Notes: a model not told the origin generated them from the sequence alone. A DNA stretch of 40,185 nucleotides from Candidatus Mailhella excrementigallinarum (GCA_944324075.1 CALUUZ010000026.1:1-40185), one strand, 5' to 3'. Positions 27,739 through 37,454 are shown, counted from the first letter of the stretch. Numbers and translations are program-made.

Positions 27739-28260
27739 GTGCATATAGGCAACCGCTTTTCTTTTGTCCGCGATGTACAGCTTCCGGCGGCGTCAGATCC
27801 CGTCCGGCGCGGGAGAACGAAACAATCGGCACAGGAACAGGATTCCGCCTCTCGTTCAAAAGATACTGCCGTTTTTTCCGACGAAGCTCTGGCTCTGGCG
27901 AAAGACATATGGATAAACACCAACCTGAAACATATGGCCGGGCTGGAAGAAGACAATTCTGGCGCGGCCTCCGCTCAGTCAGGCTCTTCAACAGTAGGCT
28001 CTGCCGAACTCAAAGCCGAATTTCGCAAAAAACTGGATGTGACCTCAGTCTCCGGAGCGAAATCCCCGGACGAACAGCTCTCGAAACTGGAAAAGCAGAT
28101 AAAGGATTTACAGAAAAAAATCGAACAGACCTACGCTTCCGATCTGCCTGACAACGCCAAGGAAATCATGGTCAAGCAGCTTCGTGAACAGATGGATCAG
28201 ATGATAACGCGAAAAAGCGCGTTAAAGGCTATCTCGGCTTATGCCAGGAATACATGGTGA
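27739..28260 (+). CDS. Small coiled-coil protein of unknown function
   Basis: This is a 173-residue product from GTG 27739, chosen because AAGGAGG lies eight bases before it. An ATG at 27604 would start in the hcp downstream region without a ribosome site. The first 60 residues are polar. A segment around LALAKDIWINTNLKHMAGL is helical. Residues of about 115-165 form a charged coiled coil (EQLSKLEKQIKDLQKKIEQ, then KEIMVKQLREQMDQM). This loosely recalls FlxA-like proteins, but I cannot assign a family. There is no signal peptide or membrane segment. It stands alone between the hcp terminator and a dispersed repeat that begins five bases after its stop. Confidence 0.65.
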   Translation: MHIGNRFSFVRDVQLPAASDPVRRGRTKQSAQEQDSASRSKDTAVFSDEALALAKDIWINTNLKHMAGLEEDNSGAASAQSGSSTVGSAELKAEFRKKLDVTSVSGAKSPDEQLSKLEKQIKDLQKKIEQTYASDLPDNAKEIMVKQLREQMDQMITRKSALKAISAYARNTW

Positions 28261-28265
28261 ATCTT

Positions 28266-28403
28266 TAGAGCGTTTCGTTAATGAAAATATCTGCCGACCA
28301 GGCCCCTATGTTCCGGCCCGCAGGCTTTACGCCGCAAGTGAATTGCGGCTGCACCGGCGGCTCTGCTTCAGTCGAGCGAGGCGAGACTGAAGCAGAGCAT
28401 TTC
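28266..28403 (+). repeat. Dispersed intergenic repeat, copy 3 (fullest copy)
   Basis: It starts TAGAGCGTTT. The shared 36-base segment follows (28288-28323), then the palindromic core CCGCAAGTGAATTGCGG (28332-28348). Next comes a hairpin with arms GCTTCAGTC and GACTGAAGC around an 11-base loop, and it closes with AGAGCATTT. The end hairpin is also found, with the loop inverted, at 36127-36155. Confidence 0.75.
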
Positions 28404-28861
28404 ATCAAAAATTCCTTTGTGGTTTGAGACCTCCCCCTTCAGGGCGGGACAATCCGCACGCCCCCTCTCCGTCGGCTGCTTCCGTCAGTCGGCGGATGGG
28501 GCGACTGTGGCTTGAAACATAGGCAAAATGCTCCAATGGCTGTGTGAATGCGCTCTGTTGCGGAATTACGTTGACGGCATGGCGGCCCATGATCTGCCGT
28601 ATAGGCAGCTCATGGGCCGCGCGGAGAAAGGCGACATCCCGATAACGCTCGTTTGCCCCTGCTGATGCCCGCTCTCGCTTGCGGTTTGCGCCCAGAACGC
28701 CGCACGCGCCTTTCGGGGGTTCCCCTCTACATGCCGCATTGCCATGCGGCGAGGCGTCTTCATCTCCGCTTCCGATGGCTGCAGGCTTCACTCTGCTGCG
28801 CGGCGCGCCTCCGGCTGCTGGGGGCATTCCCAGCCACGCTCTGCAGCTGGACAAAACGATA
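28404..28861. other. Gene-poor stretch, possibly a decayed IS200/IS605-type element
   Basis: No intact gene is visible in this stretch of about 460 bases before the clpA stop. An imperfect hairpin, CCTCCCCCTTCAGGGCGGGA (28430-28449), resembles the right-end hairpins of tnpB-bearing elements. The minus strand stays open for 149 codons (28405-28854), but the predicted protein matches nothing that I recognise and has no zinc ribbon. The assignment is weak. Confidence 0.25.
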
Positions 28862-31171
28862 TCACTTCCGCGACGTAACGCTGAAGCTCAGGTGTTCCGC
28901 ATCGGGGGAAGGGGCATCCACGGAAACTTCACCGCCACGCTCCAGATCACCGAAAAGCACCCGCTTCGCCAGTTCATCCTCCAGCTCCGCGCGTACAAGC
29001 CGCTGGAGAGGACGTGCCCCCATCTTGCCGTCAAAGCCGCGCGCCGCCAGCCAGCCGCGTGCGGCATCAGTCAGGATCAGGCGCACCCTTTTCGCTTCCA
29101 GCCCGGCAAACAGTTCGCGCACGGTCTTGTCCACAATCCTCCCCATGAGTTCCGGCGTCAGACTGTGAAAGGCGATCATGGCGTCCAGACGATTACGGAA
29201 TTCGGGGCTGAATTCCCGTTCCACGGCCTTGGTCCCGCGCCGCGAGGCGTCGTCTTTTCCTCCGCCTGCTCCGCCCGTGGGAAAGCCCATGGGCGAAGCG
29301 TCCATTTCCCGTGCGCCCGCATTGGTGGTCATAATCAGGATCACGTTGCGGAAATCCGCCTTGCGGCCGCTGTTGTCGGTCAGCGTGGCGTAATCCATCA
29401 CCTGAAGCAGAATATTGTAGATATCGGGATGGGCCTTTTCGATTTCATCCAGCAGCACCACGGCGCGCGGCGCGCGGCGCACGGCCTCGGTCAGCAGACC
29501 GCCCTGCTCGAAGCCCACATACCCGGGGGGTGACCCGATCAGCCGGGCCACGGCATGCTTTTCCATGTATTCGCTCATATCGAAGCGCAGGAAAGCCACA
29601 TCCAGAATATCGGCCAGGCTCCTGGCCAGTTCCGTTTTCCCCACGCCGGTGGGTCCGTGGAACAGAAAGGCCGCCGCGGGACGCTCCGCCTTGCCCAGCC
29701 CCGCGCGGGAACGCAGAATGGCCCGGGTGACGCCGTCCACGGCCTCGTCCTGCCCGAAAATTCTGCCCTTCAGATCGTTTTCCAGATTGCGCAGACGTTC
29801 CTTCTCGCCCCGGTTCACGGCGCGCGGCGGCAGCCCGGCCATACGGGCGACAACCCGCTCCACATCCTGCACGGAAACCACCGTGCCGGGCTTGAAGCCC
29901 GGGCGCAGGGACGCAGCCGCGCCCGCCTCGTCCATGACGTCAATGGCCTTGTCCGGCAGAAGCCTGTCCCGCACATAGCGGGAGGAAAGTTCCACGGCCG
30001 CCTGCACGGCACCTCTGGAATAGCGTACCCTGTGGAACATTTCGTATTTCGGCTGGATGCCGCGCAGGATTTCCAGACTGTCCGCCTCGGAAGGCTCGTT
30101 GATTTCAATGCGCTGGAAACGACGCGACAGGGCGCGATCCTTCTCAAAGTGGTTGCGGAACTCCTCATGCGTGGTGGACCCCACACAGCGCAGCCCGCCC
30201 GACGCCAGTACGGGCTTGAGCAGATTTGAAGCGTCCATGCTGCCGCCGGTCGTGGCCCCCGCGCCCACAATGGTGTGAATTTCGTCAATAACCAGAATTG
30301 CGCCGGGCTTTTCCCCCAGTTCACGCACCACGGCCTTCATGCGGGATTCAAAATCCCCCCGGTAGCGCGCCCCGGCCAGCAAGGCCCCCATGTCCAGAGA
30401 GTACACCGGCGCCTCGCGGAAACTCTCCGGCACGCGCCCTTCGGCTATGCGCAGAGCCAGCCCTTCGGCCACGGCGGTCTTGCCGGTTCCCGGCTCTCCC
30501 ACCAGCAGAGGATTGTTCTTGCGACGGCGGGAAAGCACTTCCATCAAGCGGGAAACCTCATGCTCACGCCCCACCAGGGGATCAATGCCGCCCTGCCGGG
30601 CCAGCTCCACCAGATCGCGGGTATATTTCTCCAGCGCCGAAGCCTTGCGGCTGTCCTGCGCCTCCCCGGCTTCCTCCTCTGCCCCGCCGCGCCGGGCTTC
30701 CCCCACGCGGGAGATATCGGCCTCAAGATTCCGCTCATGCAGAATCTGCGGCAGATCGTGGGAGATGAACTCCAGGATATCCAGCCGGCTGATGCCCTGA
30801 CGGCGCAGAAAATAAACGGCGAAGCAGTCTTCCTCCTCGAACATGGCCGCCAGCAGATCGCCGACCTCGGCGCGGCTGCGTCCGGCGGACTGCATATGCC
30901 TGAGCGCCCGTTCCAGCGCGCGCTCCACAGCAGGACTCTGGATCACTTCCAGCACGGCGTCTTCTTCCAGCGCAGGCAGATAACGGGAAATATGTTCATC
31001 CAGTTCATGCCGGAGTTCGCCCAGATCCACGCCCAGACCTTCAAGGATCACGCGCCCCATGTGTTCATGGGTCATGGCCAGCAGAATATGTTCAAGAGTC
31101 AGGCATTCGTTGCGGCGGCGGCGCATGTCCATTACCGCCAGAGCAAGCGCCTGCATGAGGGAACGGCCCAT
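28862..31171 (-). CDS. clpA: ATP-dependent Clp protease ATPase subunit ClpA
   Basis: This is a 769-residue cytosolic AAA+ unfoldase that feeds ClpP. The N-domain (about 1-145) binds ClpS. The first ATPase module has Walker [14 protein letters not shown] and Walker [13 protein letters not shown]. The second has [12 protein letters not shown] and [13 protein letters not shown], then a C-terminal D2 small domain. ATG 31171 overlaps the clpS stop by one base, so the pair is translationally coupled. A poorly conserved Gly/Asp-rich insert ([17 protein letters not shown]) sits in the second module. clpP is not in the window. Confidence 0.96.
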   Translation of the reverse strand: MGRSLMQALALAVMDMRRRRNECLTLEHILLAMTHEHMGRVILEGLGVDLGELRHELDEHISRYLPALEEDAVLEVIQSPAVERALERALRHMQSAGRSRAEVGDLLAAMFEEEDCFAVYFLRRQGISRLDILEFISHDLPQILHERNLEADISRVGEARRGGAEEEAGEAQDSRKASALEKYTRDLVELARQGGIDPLVGREHEVSRLMEVLSRRRKNNPLLVGEPGTGKTAVAEGLALRIAEGRVPESFREAPVYSLDMGALLAGARYRGDFESRMKAVVRELGEKPGAILVIDEIHTIVGAGATTGGSMDASNLLKPVLASGGLRCVGSTTHEEFRNHFEKDRALSRRFQRIEINEPSEADSLEILRGIQPKYEMFHRVRYSRGAVQAAVELSSRYVRDRLLPDKAIDVMDEAGAAASLRPGFKPGTVVSVQDVERVVARMAGLPPRAVNRGEKERLRNLENDLKGRIFGQDEAVDGVTRAILRSRAGLGKAERPAAAFLFHGPTGVGKTELARSLADILDVAFLRFDMSEYMEKHAVARLIGSPPGYVGFEQGGLLTEAVRRAPRAVVLLDEIEKAHPDIYNILLQVMDYATLTDNSGRKADFRNVILIMTTNAGAREMDASPMGFPTGGAGGGKDDASRRGTKAVEREFSPEFRNRLDAMIAFHSLTPELMGRIVDKTVRELFAGLEAKRVRLILTDAARGWLAARGFDGKMGARPLQRLVRAELEDELAKRVLFGDLERGGEVSVDAPSPDAEHLSFSVTSRK

Positions 31172-31494
31172 CAGCTTTCTTCCTCCATTGTGCAGCGCAG
31201 CGGAAAGCCCGCGAGCCTCGCCCGCTTTTCCACCTCACGCACCCGGAATTCCGCAATTTCACGGGGATAAACACCACACACGCCCATACCGTTCCTGTGC
31301 ACGGCCAGCATGATCTCCGACGCTTCCTCCGCCGTCTTGCGGAAAATGTCCACCAGCACCAGGATCACAAACTCCATGGTGGTATAATCGTCATTATGCA
31401 ACAGTACCCGGTACATGCGGGGTTCCCGCAGCTCCTCTTCCGAAAGAACGCCGGACTGTCCCTGTTCTTCGTGACCGGACTCAAAATCACTCAT
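31171..31494 (-). CDS. clpS: ClpA adaptor ClpS
   Basis: This 107-residue adaptor binds N-degron residues (Leu, Phe, Tyr, Trp) and delivers them to ClpA. The binding-pocket motif RVLLHNDDYTTMEFV and the later AVHRNGMGVCGVYPREIAE are conserved. The first 28 residues are an acidic tail rich in Glu. ATG 31494 with AAGGA seven bases upstream is preferred over the open frame to 31662, which would run into an intergenic repeat. It is first in the clpS-clpA unit. With Aat, the N-degron pathway is nearly complete here. Confidence 0.95.
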   Translation of the reverse strand: MSDFESGHEEQGQSGVLSEEELREPRMYRVLLHNDDYTTMEFVILVLVDIFRKTAEEASEIMLAVHRNGMGVCGVYPREIAEFRVREVEKRARLAGFPLRCTMEEES

Positions 31495-31580
31495 GAAAGT
31501 ATCCTTATCCGGGGCTTCACCCCATCTCCTCCGGAGAAACAATTCTCCGGCCCTCGTTCCCCCCCCCCGCCGTCGCTCCA

Positions 31581-31611
31581 CGCCACAGGTGAATTGCGGC
31601 GACACCGGACA
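31581..31611 (+). repeat. Dispersed intergenic repeat, copy 4 (core only)
   Basis: CCACAGGTGAATTGCGG (31583-31599) matches the core with two changes. It is followed by CGACACCGGA, which copy 5 also has in reverse. It lies upstream of clpS. Confidence 0.6.
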
Positions 31612-31695
31612 GGGCGCTTTCGCGGCGCCATCAGCCATTGGCATGAAACGCCTCATGATCAAAAAAAACAGAGATGGAACCCTCCACCCGGCTCC

Positions 31696-31723
31696 GGGAG
31701 CATTTCCATTTTGAAAATGCCCC
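31696..31723 (-). terminator. Hairpin after prfA
   Basis: GGGAGCATTT pairs with AAATGCCCC (one wobble pair) 45 bases past the prfA stop. The GAGCATTT arm resembles the hairpin that ends tlyA. A run of T on the minus strand lies about 30 bases further on. Confidence 0.45.
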
Positions 31724-31767
31724 GCGGCGGGAGAGAAGGCTCTTCTTCCTCCGCAGCCTGAAATCCT

Positions 31768-32847
31768 CTATTCCTCCGCGCCCTCGGCTTCCGCCCTGAG
31801 AGCCTCGGCCTGAGCCTGAGCGGCGAGTGCCTCGATCATCCCCTCAATATCGCCGTCCATGAAGCGATCCAGCGAGTACAGGGTAAGGTTGACGCGGTGA
31901 TCTGTCACGCGGCCCTGCGGAAAATTGTAGGTCCGGATGCGTTCGGAACGATCGCCGGAACCGACCTGGGACTTGCGGTCCGCAGCCTGTTCGGAATGCT
32001 GTTTCTCACGCTCGGCCTGAAGAATGCGGGAAGCCAGCACCTTCATGGCACGGGCCTTGTTCTTGTGCTGGGACTTCTCATCCTGACAGGTGACAACCAC
32101 GCCGGTAGGAATATGCGTGATGCGTACGGCGGATTCAGTCTTGTTGACATGCTGTCCTCCCGCTCCGGAGGCCCGATACACGTCAATGCGCAGGTCTTCC
32201 GGCCTGATGTCCACATCCACCTCTTCCGCTTCGGGCATCACGGCCACGGTGGCGGCGGAAGTGTGAATGCGGCCCTGGGATTCCGTAGCGGGCACGCGCT
32301 GCACGCGGTGGGTGCCGGACTCATATTTGAGATGGCTGTAAACGCGATTGCCGGAAATGAGCGCGATGACTTCCTTGTACCCGCCGTTATCGGTAGGACT
32401 TTCATCGATGATTTCCACCTTCCAGCCCATGATTTCAGCATAGCGGCAGTACATGCGGAAAAGATCTCCCGCGAACAGGGCGGCTTCTTCGCCGCCGGTG
32501 CCCGCGCGGATTTCCAGCACAATATTCTTTTCATCCAGAGGATCAGGCGGCAGCAGCAATACCTTGAGGCGCTGTTCCATCTCGGGAATTTCCGCCTCGA
32601 TGTGCCGGATCTCCTCCTGCGCCATCTCACGCATGTCGGCATCGGCGTCATTCAACAATTCCCTGTTTTCAGCCAGCTGCCGATCAAGCTCGCGGTAGCG
32701 GCGGAACAGGGTAACCACCTCACGCAGATCCGCGTGGGCCTTGGCGAGTTTGCGGTAACGCTCCTGATTCTCGTAAGCGTCCGGCGCGGCCAGCTGTTCT
32801 TCCAGCTCCATGTAGCGTTTTTCCAGACTTTCCAGCTTGGCGAGCAT
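31768..32847 (-). CDS. prfA: Peptide chain release factor 1
   Basis: This 359-residue factor reads UAA and UAG stop codons and triggers peptide release on the ribosome. It has the RF1 codon-recognition tripeptide PAT ([10 protein letters not shown]) and the catalytic GGQ in [15 protein letters not shown], followed by the usual basic helix and C-terminal [19 protein letters not shown] 32847 is chosen over 32862 because AAGGAG lies just before it and the family starts here ([12 protein letters not shown]). It follows the DUF1385 gene by 47 bases. No prmC gene, often next to prfA, is present downstream; clpS follows instead. Confidence 0.97.
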   Translation of the reverse strand: MLAKLESLEKRYMELEEQLAAPDAYENQERYRKLAKAHADLREVVTLFRRYRELDRQLAENRELLNDADADMREMAQEEIRHIEAEIPEMEQRLKVLLLPPDPLDEKNIVLEIRAGTGGEEAALFAGDLFRMYCRYAEIMGWKVEIIDESPTDNGGYKEVIALISGNRVYSHLKYESGTHRVQRVPATESQGRIHTSAATVAVMPEAEEVDVDIRPEDLRIDVYRASGAGGQHVNKTESAVRITHIPTGVVVTCQDEKSQHKNKARAMKVLASRILQAEREKQHSEQAADRKSQVGSGDRSERIRTYNFPQGRVTDHRVNLTLYSLDRFMDGDIEGMIEALAAQAQAEALRAEAEGAEE

Positions 32848-32894
32848 GGGCACTCCTTGCATGATCTTGATCTTGAGGGAGGTTTTCCTCCCGG

Positions 32895-34091
32895 TTATTC
32901 CAGGACAGTATAGGATACGGTGTGCATATGTTCCGGGGCGCTGTCGCCCAGAGCCTCACGCAGGGCCACCACGGCGACCTCCAGCTGTTCCCTGTCCGGC
33001 TCCCGGGTAGTCAGAAGCTGAAACAGAAAGCCCGGAGCGCGCAGAATGCGCCCCGGCAGGGAAGCCCCCATCCGCGCGGCCAGCCGGATCATCTCATACG
33101 CCAGCGCGCTGACCGGAATCATCAGCAGAACCTTGAACAGCAGCACGCCCGCGTGGCGCAGCACCGCATTTTCCGGCCGCCACAGCGCGAGCAGAGACGG
33201 TACGGCCGCAGCATGCGCCAGAACGGCAGCGGAAAGAACGAACAGCATGAACGTGGTGCCGCACCTGGCATGCAGACGGCTGTGCCGCATGGCACTCCGC
33301 GCAGAGACAGGTTCGCCGGCTTCCAGCGCGGCAATGACCTTGTGTTCCGCCCCGTGATACTGAAAAACCCGGCGGATCTCGGGCACGAAAGAAACAGCAG
33401 CGATGTATCCGATAAAAATGAAGAACTTGAACAGGCCGTCCCACATATGGAAGGTAAAGCCCTCCATATCGCCTCCCAGGTCAAGCCTCTGCATCCCGAG
33501 AGAAAGCAGATGGGGCGCAACCACGAACATGAGTGCCGCCAGGCCGAACGCGGCCAGCAGGGTAAAAAGAAGCTGCACTCGGGAGGGACCGTTCCCCGCC
33601 CTTCCGCATTCTCCGGTCAGTTCCGCGGAACGGTTCAGCGCGCGGATGCCGTTGATCAGCGTTTCCACCAGCAGAGGAAAGCCGCGCAGAAAAGGACGGG
33701 AAAGCGGCCCCCGCCGCGTCATCCCGAGCCATCCTCTCCTCTCGGCCACGATACTTCCGTCCCTCCGGCGCACCGCCACGGCATACCTGCCGCCGTTGCG
33801 CATCAGAATTCCCTCCATGACCGCCTGCCCTCCCACAAAGGGGCAGGTTCGCGAGGCCGCTTCCTCCGCGCCACCGTCTCTCCCGGGGGCAGGCCGCTCC
33901 ATATCCGCCACCATGTCATTCCATGCGCCGGAATCATCACGAGTTGTGTCCGATTTGCCCGGCGCGATATCATTCCGTTCCGGACAAGGCCCGGCCTTGA
34001 ACAAATCACCCACGTCCTCTCCGGAATATGCCTCCCGGATCGGGACAGCCAAAGGCATCATCAATATGGCGCGCAATGCAACCGCTGTCAT
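32895..34091 (-). CDS. DUF1385 membrane protein (YqhQ-like)
   Basis: The family is conserved next to prfA and rpmE in many bacteria, but its function is not established. The 398-residue protein has the signature [17 protein letters not shown] (residues 84-100) and a later [15 protein letters not shown] region with [13 protein letters not shown]. These patterns are reminiscent of metal-binding membrane enzymes. About five hydrophobic segments follow residue 170. ATG 34091 has AAGGAG ten bases upstream. The first 80 residues are a variable leader not typical of the family, so a later start is possible. It probably shares a transcript with prfA. Confidence 0.85.
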   Translation of the reverse strand: MTAVALRAILMMPLAVPIREAYSGEDVGDLFKAGPCPERNDIAPGKSDTTRDDSGAWNDMVADMERPAPGRDGGAEEAASRTCPFVGGQAVMEGILMRNGGRYAVAVRRRDGSIVAERRGWLGMTRRGPLSRPFLRGFPLLVETLINGIRALNRSAELTGECGRAGNGPSRVQLLFTLLAAFGLAALMFVVAPHLLSLGMQRLDLGGDMEGFTFHMWDGLFKFFIFIGYIAAVSFVPEIRRVFQYHGAEHKVIAALEAGEPVSARSAMRHSRLHARCGTTFMLFVLSAAVLAHAAAVPSLLALWRPENAVLRHAGVLLFKVLLMIPVSALAYEMIRLAARMGASLPGRILRAPGFLFQLLTTREPDREQLEVAVVALREALGDSAPEHMHTVSYTVLE

Positions 34092-34234
34092 TGCCCCTAC
34101 TCTCCTTCACGACCGGGGTCTCCGCTCTTCCCGTTCTGCGGAGAGAACGGCGAAAAACGGGCACGCAGAGACACGGCAGAGCTTTGCTCAAAAAACGACG
34201 GCGGAACAGGGCCTGTTCCTGAAAACGCACAAAG

Positions 34235-34272
34235 CCTCCCCACAGCAGCCCGGATGGGTCGCCCTGGGGAGG
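34235..34272 (-). terminator. Stem-loop after rpmE
   Basis: CCTCCCCA and TGGGGAGG pair across a 22-base loop, 33 bases past the rpmE stop. On the minus strand CTTTGTGCGTTTTC follows, a fair U-tract. Confidence 0.6.
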
Positions 34273-34304
34273 TTGCAAATCCGGCGCGAAGCGGCAAGCC
34301 GGTT

Positions 34305-34514
34305 CTACTTCTCGAACTTGGCGTACTTCTTGCGGAAGCGGTCAATACGACCGGCGGTGTCCACAAAACGCTGCTTGCCGGTAAAGAAGGGGTGGCAGTT
34401 GGAACAGATTTCCACATGCACATTCTCGCCCTTGGTGGACAGAGCATCCACCTGAAAACCACAGGCGCAGGTAATCTTCGCATTATACACTTTGGGATGA
34501 ATGCCGTCTTTCAT
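34305..34514 (-). CDS. rpmE: 50S ribosomal protein L31
   Basis: This 69-residue protein of the large ribosomal subunit starts [19 protein letters not shown]. It is the zinc-binding (C+) form: C16, C18, C37 and C40 are present (CACG and [12 protein letters not shown]). Such forms also serve as a zinc reserve. ATG 34514 has GAGGAG six bases upstream and a near-consensus promoter. The 213-base gap to the DUF1385 gene contains a terminator. Confidence 0.97.
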   Translation of the reverse strand: MKDGIHPKVYNAKITCACGFQVDALSTKGENVHVEICSNCHPFFTGKQRFVDTAGRIDRFRKKYAKFEK

Positions 34515-34544
34515 GATACACTCCTCATAAATTCGGAACGAGAA

Positions 34545-34573
34545 AATATACGACCTTTCTTCCGTCTTGGCAA
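34545..34573 (-). promoter_or_regulatory. Promoter of rpmE
   Basis: On the minus strand TTGCCA (34573-34568) and TATATT (34550-34545) are 17 bases apart, each 5 of 6 to consensus. The start is near 34538. Confidence 0.7.
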
Positions 34574-34691
34574 GAGGCAAGCGCTCTCCGGCAAAAGGAA
34601 AAAACATGGTCACCAGCCGTGAGCCCCTCCGTATTTCCTGCTCCTTCACGCGCCGCTCCCCGGCACTGCAGCGAACTGGCATTTCCGGGAC

Positions 34692-34720
34692 TTGCCCCCG
34701 CTTTCGCCCACCGTTATCAT
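34692..34720 (+). promoter_or_regulatory. Promoter of the small membrane protein gene
   Basis: TTGCCC (34692-34697) and TATCAT (34715-34720) are 17 bases apart. The expected start site is at or very near ATG 34727, so the mRNA could be leaderless. Confidence 0.5.
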
Positions 34721-34726
34721 GCCGCC

Positions 34727-35215
34727 ATGTCCACTCTGCGCCGGCGATATGCCGCATTCCCCCTGTCCGGCTCTCCCGCTTTCCTGCTGGCGCTCCGTCT
34801 GCAGCGAGCTCTCCTGGCTGACGCCATAGGAATTTTCGCGTTGTGCGCCGGGCTTGGCGCGGGCGTCATCATTCAGCAGCACGGGGGCGAACTCACTCCT
34901 CTGAGGGGGGTGACTCTCGGCGCGGTACTGGCCGGACATTCAGGGCTGTTTCTGTACCGGGCGCGTACGGGTATCGAATATGCGGCATGGCTGATGCTTA
35001 CGTTCCTGTTTGTCTGCTCAGGTCTGCTGCTGTGGGGAAAACAAGGTCTCAGTCTTGGACTTGGCTGTTCCTTCGCCCTCCATCATGGTCTGTGCGCATG
35101 GGCCTTTCATCTGAAGTACGAACTTCTTCTGTACCAGCAAAAAGCGGATGAAGCCGCCAGACAGATGGACTCCGCCTTCGCCCGTCGAATCCGCAAGCGG
35201 AACGGCTCCGCCTGA
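34727..35215 (+). CDS. Small four-helix membrane protein of unknown function
   Basis: This is a 162-residue protein with four hydrophobic segments, at about residues 35-55, 63-80, 87-105 and 112-130. It ends in a charged tail ([24 protein letters not shown]). The size and helix pattern resemble ATP synthase subunit I proteins, but no atp genes are near and I do not assign it. ATG 34727 directly follows a promoter-like pair and has no ribosome site. An in-frame start at 34619 would lie upstream of that promoter. It is divergent from rpmE and precedes tlyA. Confidence 0.6.
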   Translation: MSTLRRRYAAFPLSGSPAFLLALRLQRALLADAIGIFALCAGLGAGVIIQQHGGELTPLRGVTLGAVLAGHSGLFLYRARTGIEYAAWLMLTFLFVCSGLLLWGKQGLSLGLGCSFALHHGLCAWAFHLKYELLLYQQKADEAARQMDSAFARRIRKRNGSA

Positions 35216-35245
35216 ATGCGGGGAAAGCATTTCATCATTCCCGTC

Positions 35246-35274
35246 TTGCCGACCGCTTTCCGGCCATGTATGAT
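35246..35274 (+). promoter_or_regulatory. Promoter of tlyA
   Basis: TTGCCG (35246-35251) and TATGAT (35269-35274) with a 17-base spacer sit just upstream of ATG 35292, giving a leader of about ten bases. Confidence 0.5.
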
Positions 35275-35291
35275 GCCGACCGGAGAATGCC

Positions 35292-36101
35292 ATGCCGAAA
35301 AAAAATGTAGCCCGCCCTGTTTTTCCCTCCCCTGCAAACGGCAAGCGCCGGGCCGACGAACTGGTCTTCCGTCAGGGGCTCGCGGAAAGCCGTGAACAGG
35401 CGCAGCGCCTGATCATGGCCGGCAAGGTATTTCTCGCCCCCACGGAGGAAGAAACGGCGGGGGGACATCCCCTTGTCCCGGTGGACAAGCCGGGGAGGCA
35501 GTTCCGGCCCGATACGTCTTTTCTGCTGAACGGGATGGAGCGTTTCGTAAGCCGGGGAGCCTACAAGCTGCTGACCGCCATTGAGCATTTCGGCCTGAAT
35601 GTCTCCGGTTTCGTGTGCCTGGATGCCGGAGCGTCCACAGGCGGCTTCACCGACTGCCTGCTTCAGCACGGCGCGGCCAGAGTCTATGCCGTGGATGTCG
35701 GCCATGCCCAGCTTCATGAGCGGCTGCGCGGCGATCCTCGCGTCATCTCGCGTGAAGGCGTCAACCTGCGTTCCGCGGAAGAGTCTTTCATCCCTGAACC
35801 CCTGGATATGGTGGTGGCCGATGTCTCCTTTATTTCCCTCACGCTCGTTCTTCCCCCCTGTCTGCGCTGGCTTCGGCCCGGCGGACTTGTGGTGGGGCTG
35901 ATCAAGCCGCAGTTTGAAGTCGGTCCGCACCAGACGGTGAAAGGCGTGGTACGGGACGAGAATGCCAGAAGGGAAGCCGTGGAAAAGGTGTTGAAGTTCT
36001 GTGAAACGCTCGGGCTGAACTGCCGGGGAGTCGTGCCTTCAGCCATCAGGGGCCCCAAGGGCAATCAGGAATATCTGGCCTGCTGGGGCAGGGAGACTTA
36101 G
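35292..36101 (+). CDS. tlyA: TlyA-family rRNA 2'-O-methyltransferase
   Basis: At 269 residues it is the usual TlyA length. An S4 RNA-binding domain comes first (RADELVFRQGLAESREQAQRL). An FtsJ-like SAM methyltransferase follows, with SRGAYKL, the SAM loop LDAGASTGGFTDCLL, VVADVSFIS and GLIKPQFEVG giving the expected catalytic Lys-Asp-Lys residues. Family members methylate 16S and 23S rRNA and were once called hemolysins. ATG 35292 has GGAG six bases upstream. The TAG stop at 36099-36101 overlaps the start of a dispersed repeat hairpin. Confidence 0.93.
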   Translation: MPKKNVARPVFPSPANGKRRADELVFRQGLAESREQAQRLIMAGKVFLAPTEEETAGGHPLVPVDKPGRQFRPDTSFLLNGMERFVSRGAYKLLTAIEHFGLNVSGFVCLDAGASTGGFTDCLLQHGAARVYAVDVGHAQLHERLRGDPRVISREGVNLRSAEESFIPEPLDMVVADVSFISLTLVLPPCLRWLRPGGLVVGLIKPQFEVGPHQTVKGVVRDENARREAVEKVLKFCETLGLNCRGVVPSAIRGPKGNQEYLACWGRET

Positions 36102-36197
36102 AGCATTTCGCCATTGAAATGCTCTGCTTCAGTCTCGCCCTGCTCGACTGAAGCCGCGACGCCCCCCTTCTCCGGTGTCGCCGCAATTCACTTGCGG
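36100..36197 (-). repeat. Dispersed intergenic repeat, copy 5, with terminator-like hairpins
   Basis: A perfect 10-bp hairpin (36100-36109 with 36116-36125) starts within the tlyA stop codon. A second hairpin with arms GCTTCAGTC and GACTGAAGC follows at 36127-36155. Then come TCCGGTGTCG and the core CCGCAATTCACTTGCGG (36181-36197). The first hairpin likely ends tlyA transcription. Nothing else is seen up to ATG 36344. Confidence 0.7.
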
Positions 36198-36343
36198 CGT
36201 ACAGCTCCTGTATTTTCAAGAGCAAAACGCTCTGGCAGAAGCTCTTCCCGACGCCGCAGGCTCATGGCATTTTTCCTCTCTGCCGACGCGGACTGGAGAA
36301 ACCGGCTTTTCCTCATTTCCACTGTTCACCGGGAGAACGCGAC

Positions 36344-37408
36344 ATGAATCATACGTCCCCATACAGCCAGACGCCCCGCAATATCCTCGTCTGCCAGCAG
36401 CGTCAGATCGGGGACGTACTGCTGACCACGCCGCTGCTGGAACTGCTTAAGCGCCGCTGGCCGCAGGCCCGCGTGACCCTGTTCACTGAAGCCAAATGTA
36501 TTCCGCTGCTGGAAGGCAATCCGCATGTGGATGCCTTCCTCGCTCTGGACAAGAGCCGCCTGCACGGTCTTCCGGCTCAGCTTGCCTGGTGCCGCCGGGC
36601 CGCAGCGCGCGGTTTCGATCTCGTTGTGGATTGCCAGCAACTGCCGCGCTGTCGTATGCTTACCCTCTTCTGCGCCCTGAGCGGAACGGAAACCCGCCTG
36701 TCCTTTCCTTCCGCATGGACGAAACTCGGCCTGTACAATCTTGCGGCCGCGCAGAAAACAGATCTGTATGCCGCCGCAACCAAGGCTTCCCTGCTTGCTC
36801 CGCTGGGAATCGCCTGGCAGGGGGAAAAACCCCGCATCTATCTCGCGGACGAGGAACGCAAAGAGGCTTCCGCCCTGCTGGGCAGTCTCGGTGTTTCCGG
36901 CAATATGCGGCTGATAACCGTGGACCCCACACATCGCCGCGCCTCCAAGCGCTGGCCTGCGGAACGATGGGCCCGCGTACTGGATCTCCTGGCCGAAGAC
37001 GACGCATCACTGCGCTTTCTGCTTCTGCGCGGCCCTGGAGAGGATGAAGATGTTCAGTCCCTGAAAGCCATGTGCGCCCACGCGGATCGTATCCTCATTC
37101 CCGCTCCCGCTCCCGTTCTCCGGCTTTCCGCAGCCTGCATGGCGCGCGCCGCGCTTCATCTCGGACACTGTTCCGCCCCCCGCCATATGGCTGTGGCGCT
37201 GGATGTTCCGAGTATTGTCGTTCCCGGCGCGTCCGGCCCGGAATGGAACTATCCCTCCCCGGAGCATGTGGAATTCCGTCCCGAACTGAGCTGCTCCCCC
37301 TGCGGGCGGGCAGATTGCGCCGATCCGCAATGCCTGCTGCGTGTCATGCCGGAAGAAGTGGCGGCAAGGGCACGGAACATGCTGGACAGCCTGAGCACTC
37401 CATCCTGA
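36344..37408 (+). CDS. Family 9 glycosyltransferase (LPS heptosyltransferase type)
   Basis: This 354-residue protein is of the ADP-heptose:LPS heptosyltransferase superfamily, which builds the LPS inner core at the inner membrane. The N-terminal CQQRQIGDVLLTTPLLELLK and HVDAFLALDK are typical. The C-terminal nucleotide-sugar domain has VDPTHRRASKRWPAERW, HLGHCSAPRHMAVALDVPS and PGASGPEWNYPS. The acceptor cannot be told. GGAGA seven bases before ATG 36344 supports the start. A Cys-rich end (CSPCGRADCADPQC) is usual in the family. Its last 65 bases overlap, antiparallel, the false tail of the tnpB frame. Confidence 0.9.
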   Translation: MNHTSPYSQTPRNILVCQQRQIGDVLLTTPLLELLKRRWPQARVTLFTEAKCIPLLEGNPHVDAFLALDKSRLHGLPAQLAWCRRAAARGFDLVVDCQQLPRCRMLTLFCALSGTETRLSFPSAWTKLGLYNLAAAQKTDLYAAATKASLLAPLGIAWQGEKPRIYLADEERKEASALLGSLGVSGNMRLITVDPTHRRASKRWPAERWARVLDLLAEDDASLRFLLLRGPGEDEDVQSLKAMCAHADRILIPAPAPVLRLSAACMARAALHLGHCSAPRHMAVALDVPSIVVPGASGPEWNYPSPEHVEFRPELSCSPCGRADCADPQCLLRVMPEEVAARARNMLDSLSTPS

Positions 37409-37425
37409 AAATGTTCACAGAGACG

Positions 37426-37443
37426 GGTGAAGCATGTTTCACC
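37426..37443 (+). terminator. Small hairpin after the glycosyltransferase gene
   Basis: GGTGAA-GCATGT-TTCACC lies 17 bases past the stop. The stem is only 6 bp and no U-tract follows. Confidence 0.3.
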
Positions 37444-37454
37444 GCGCCCCATAT

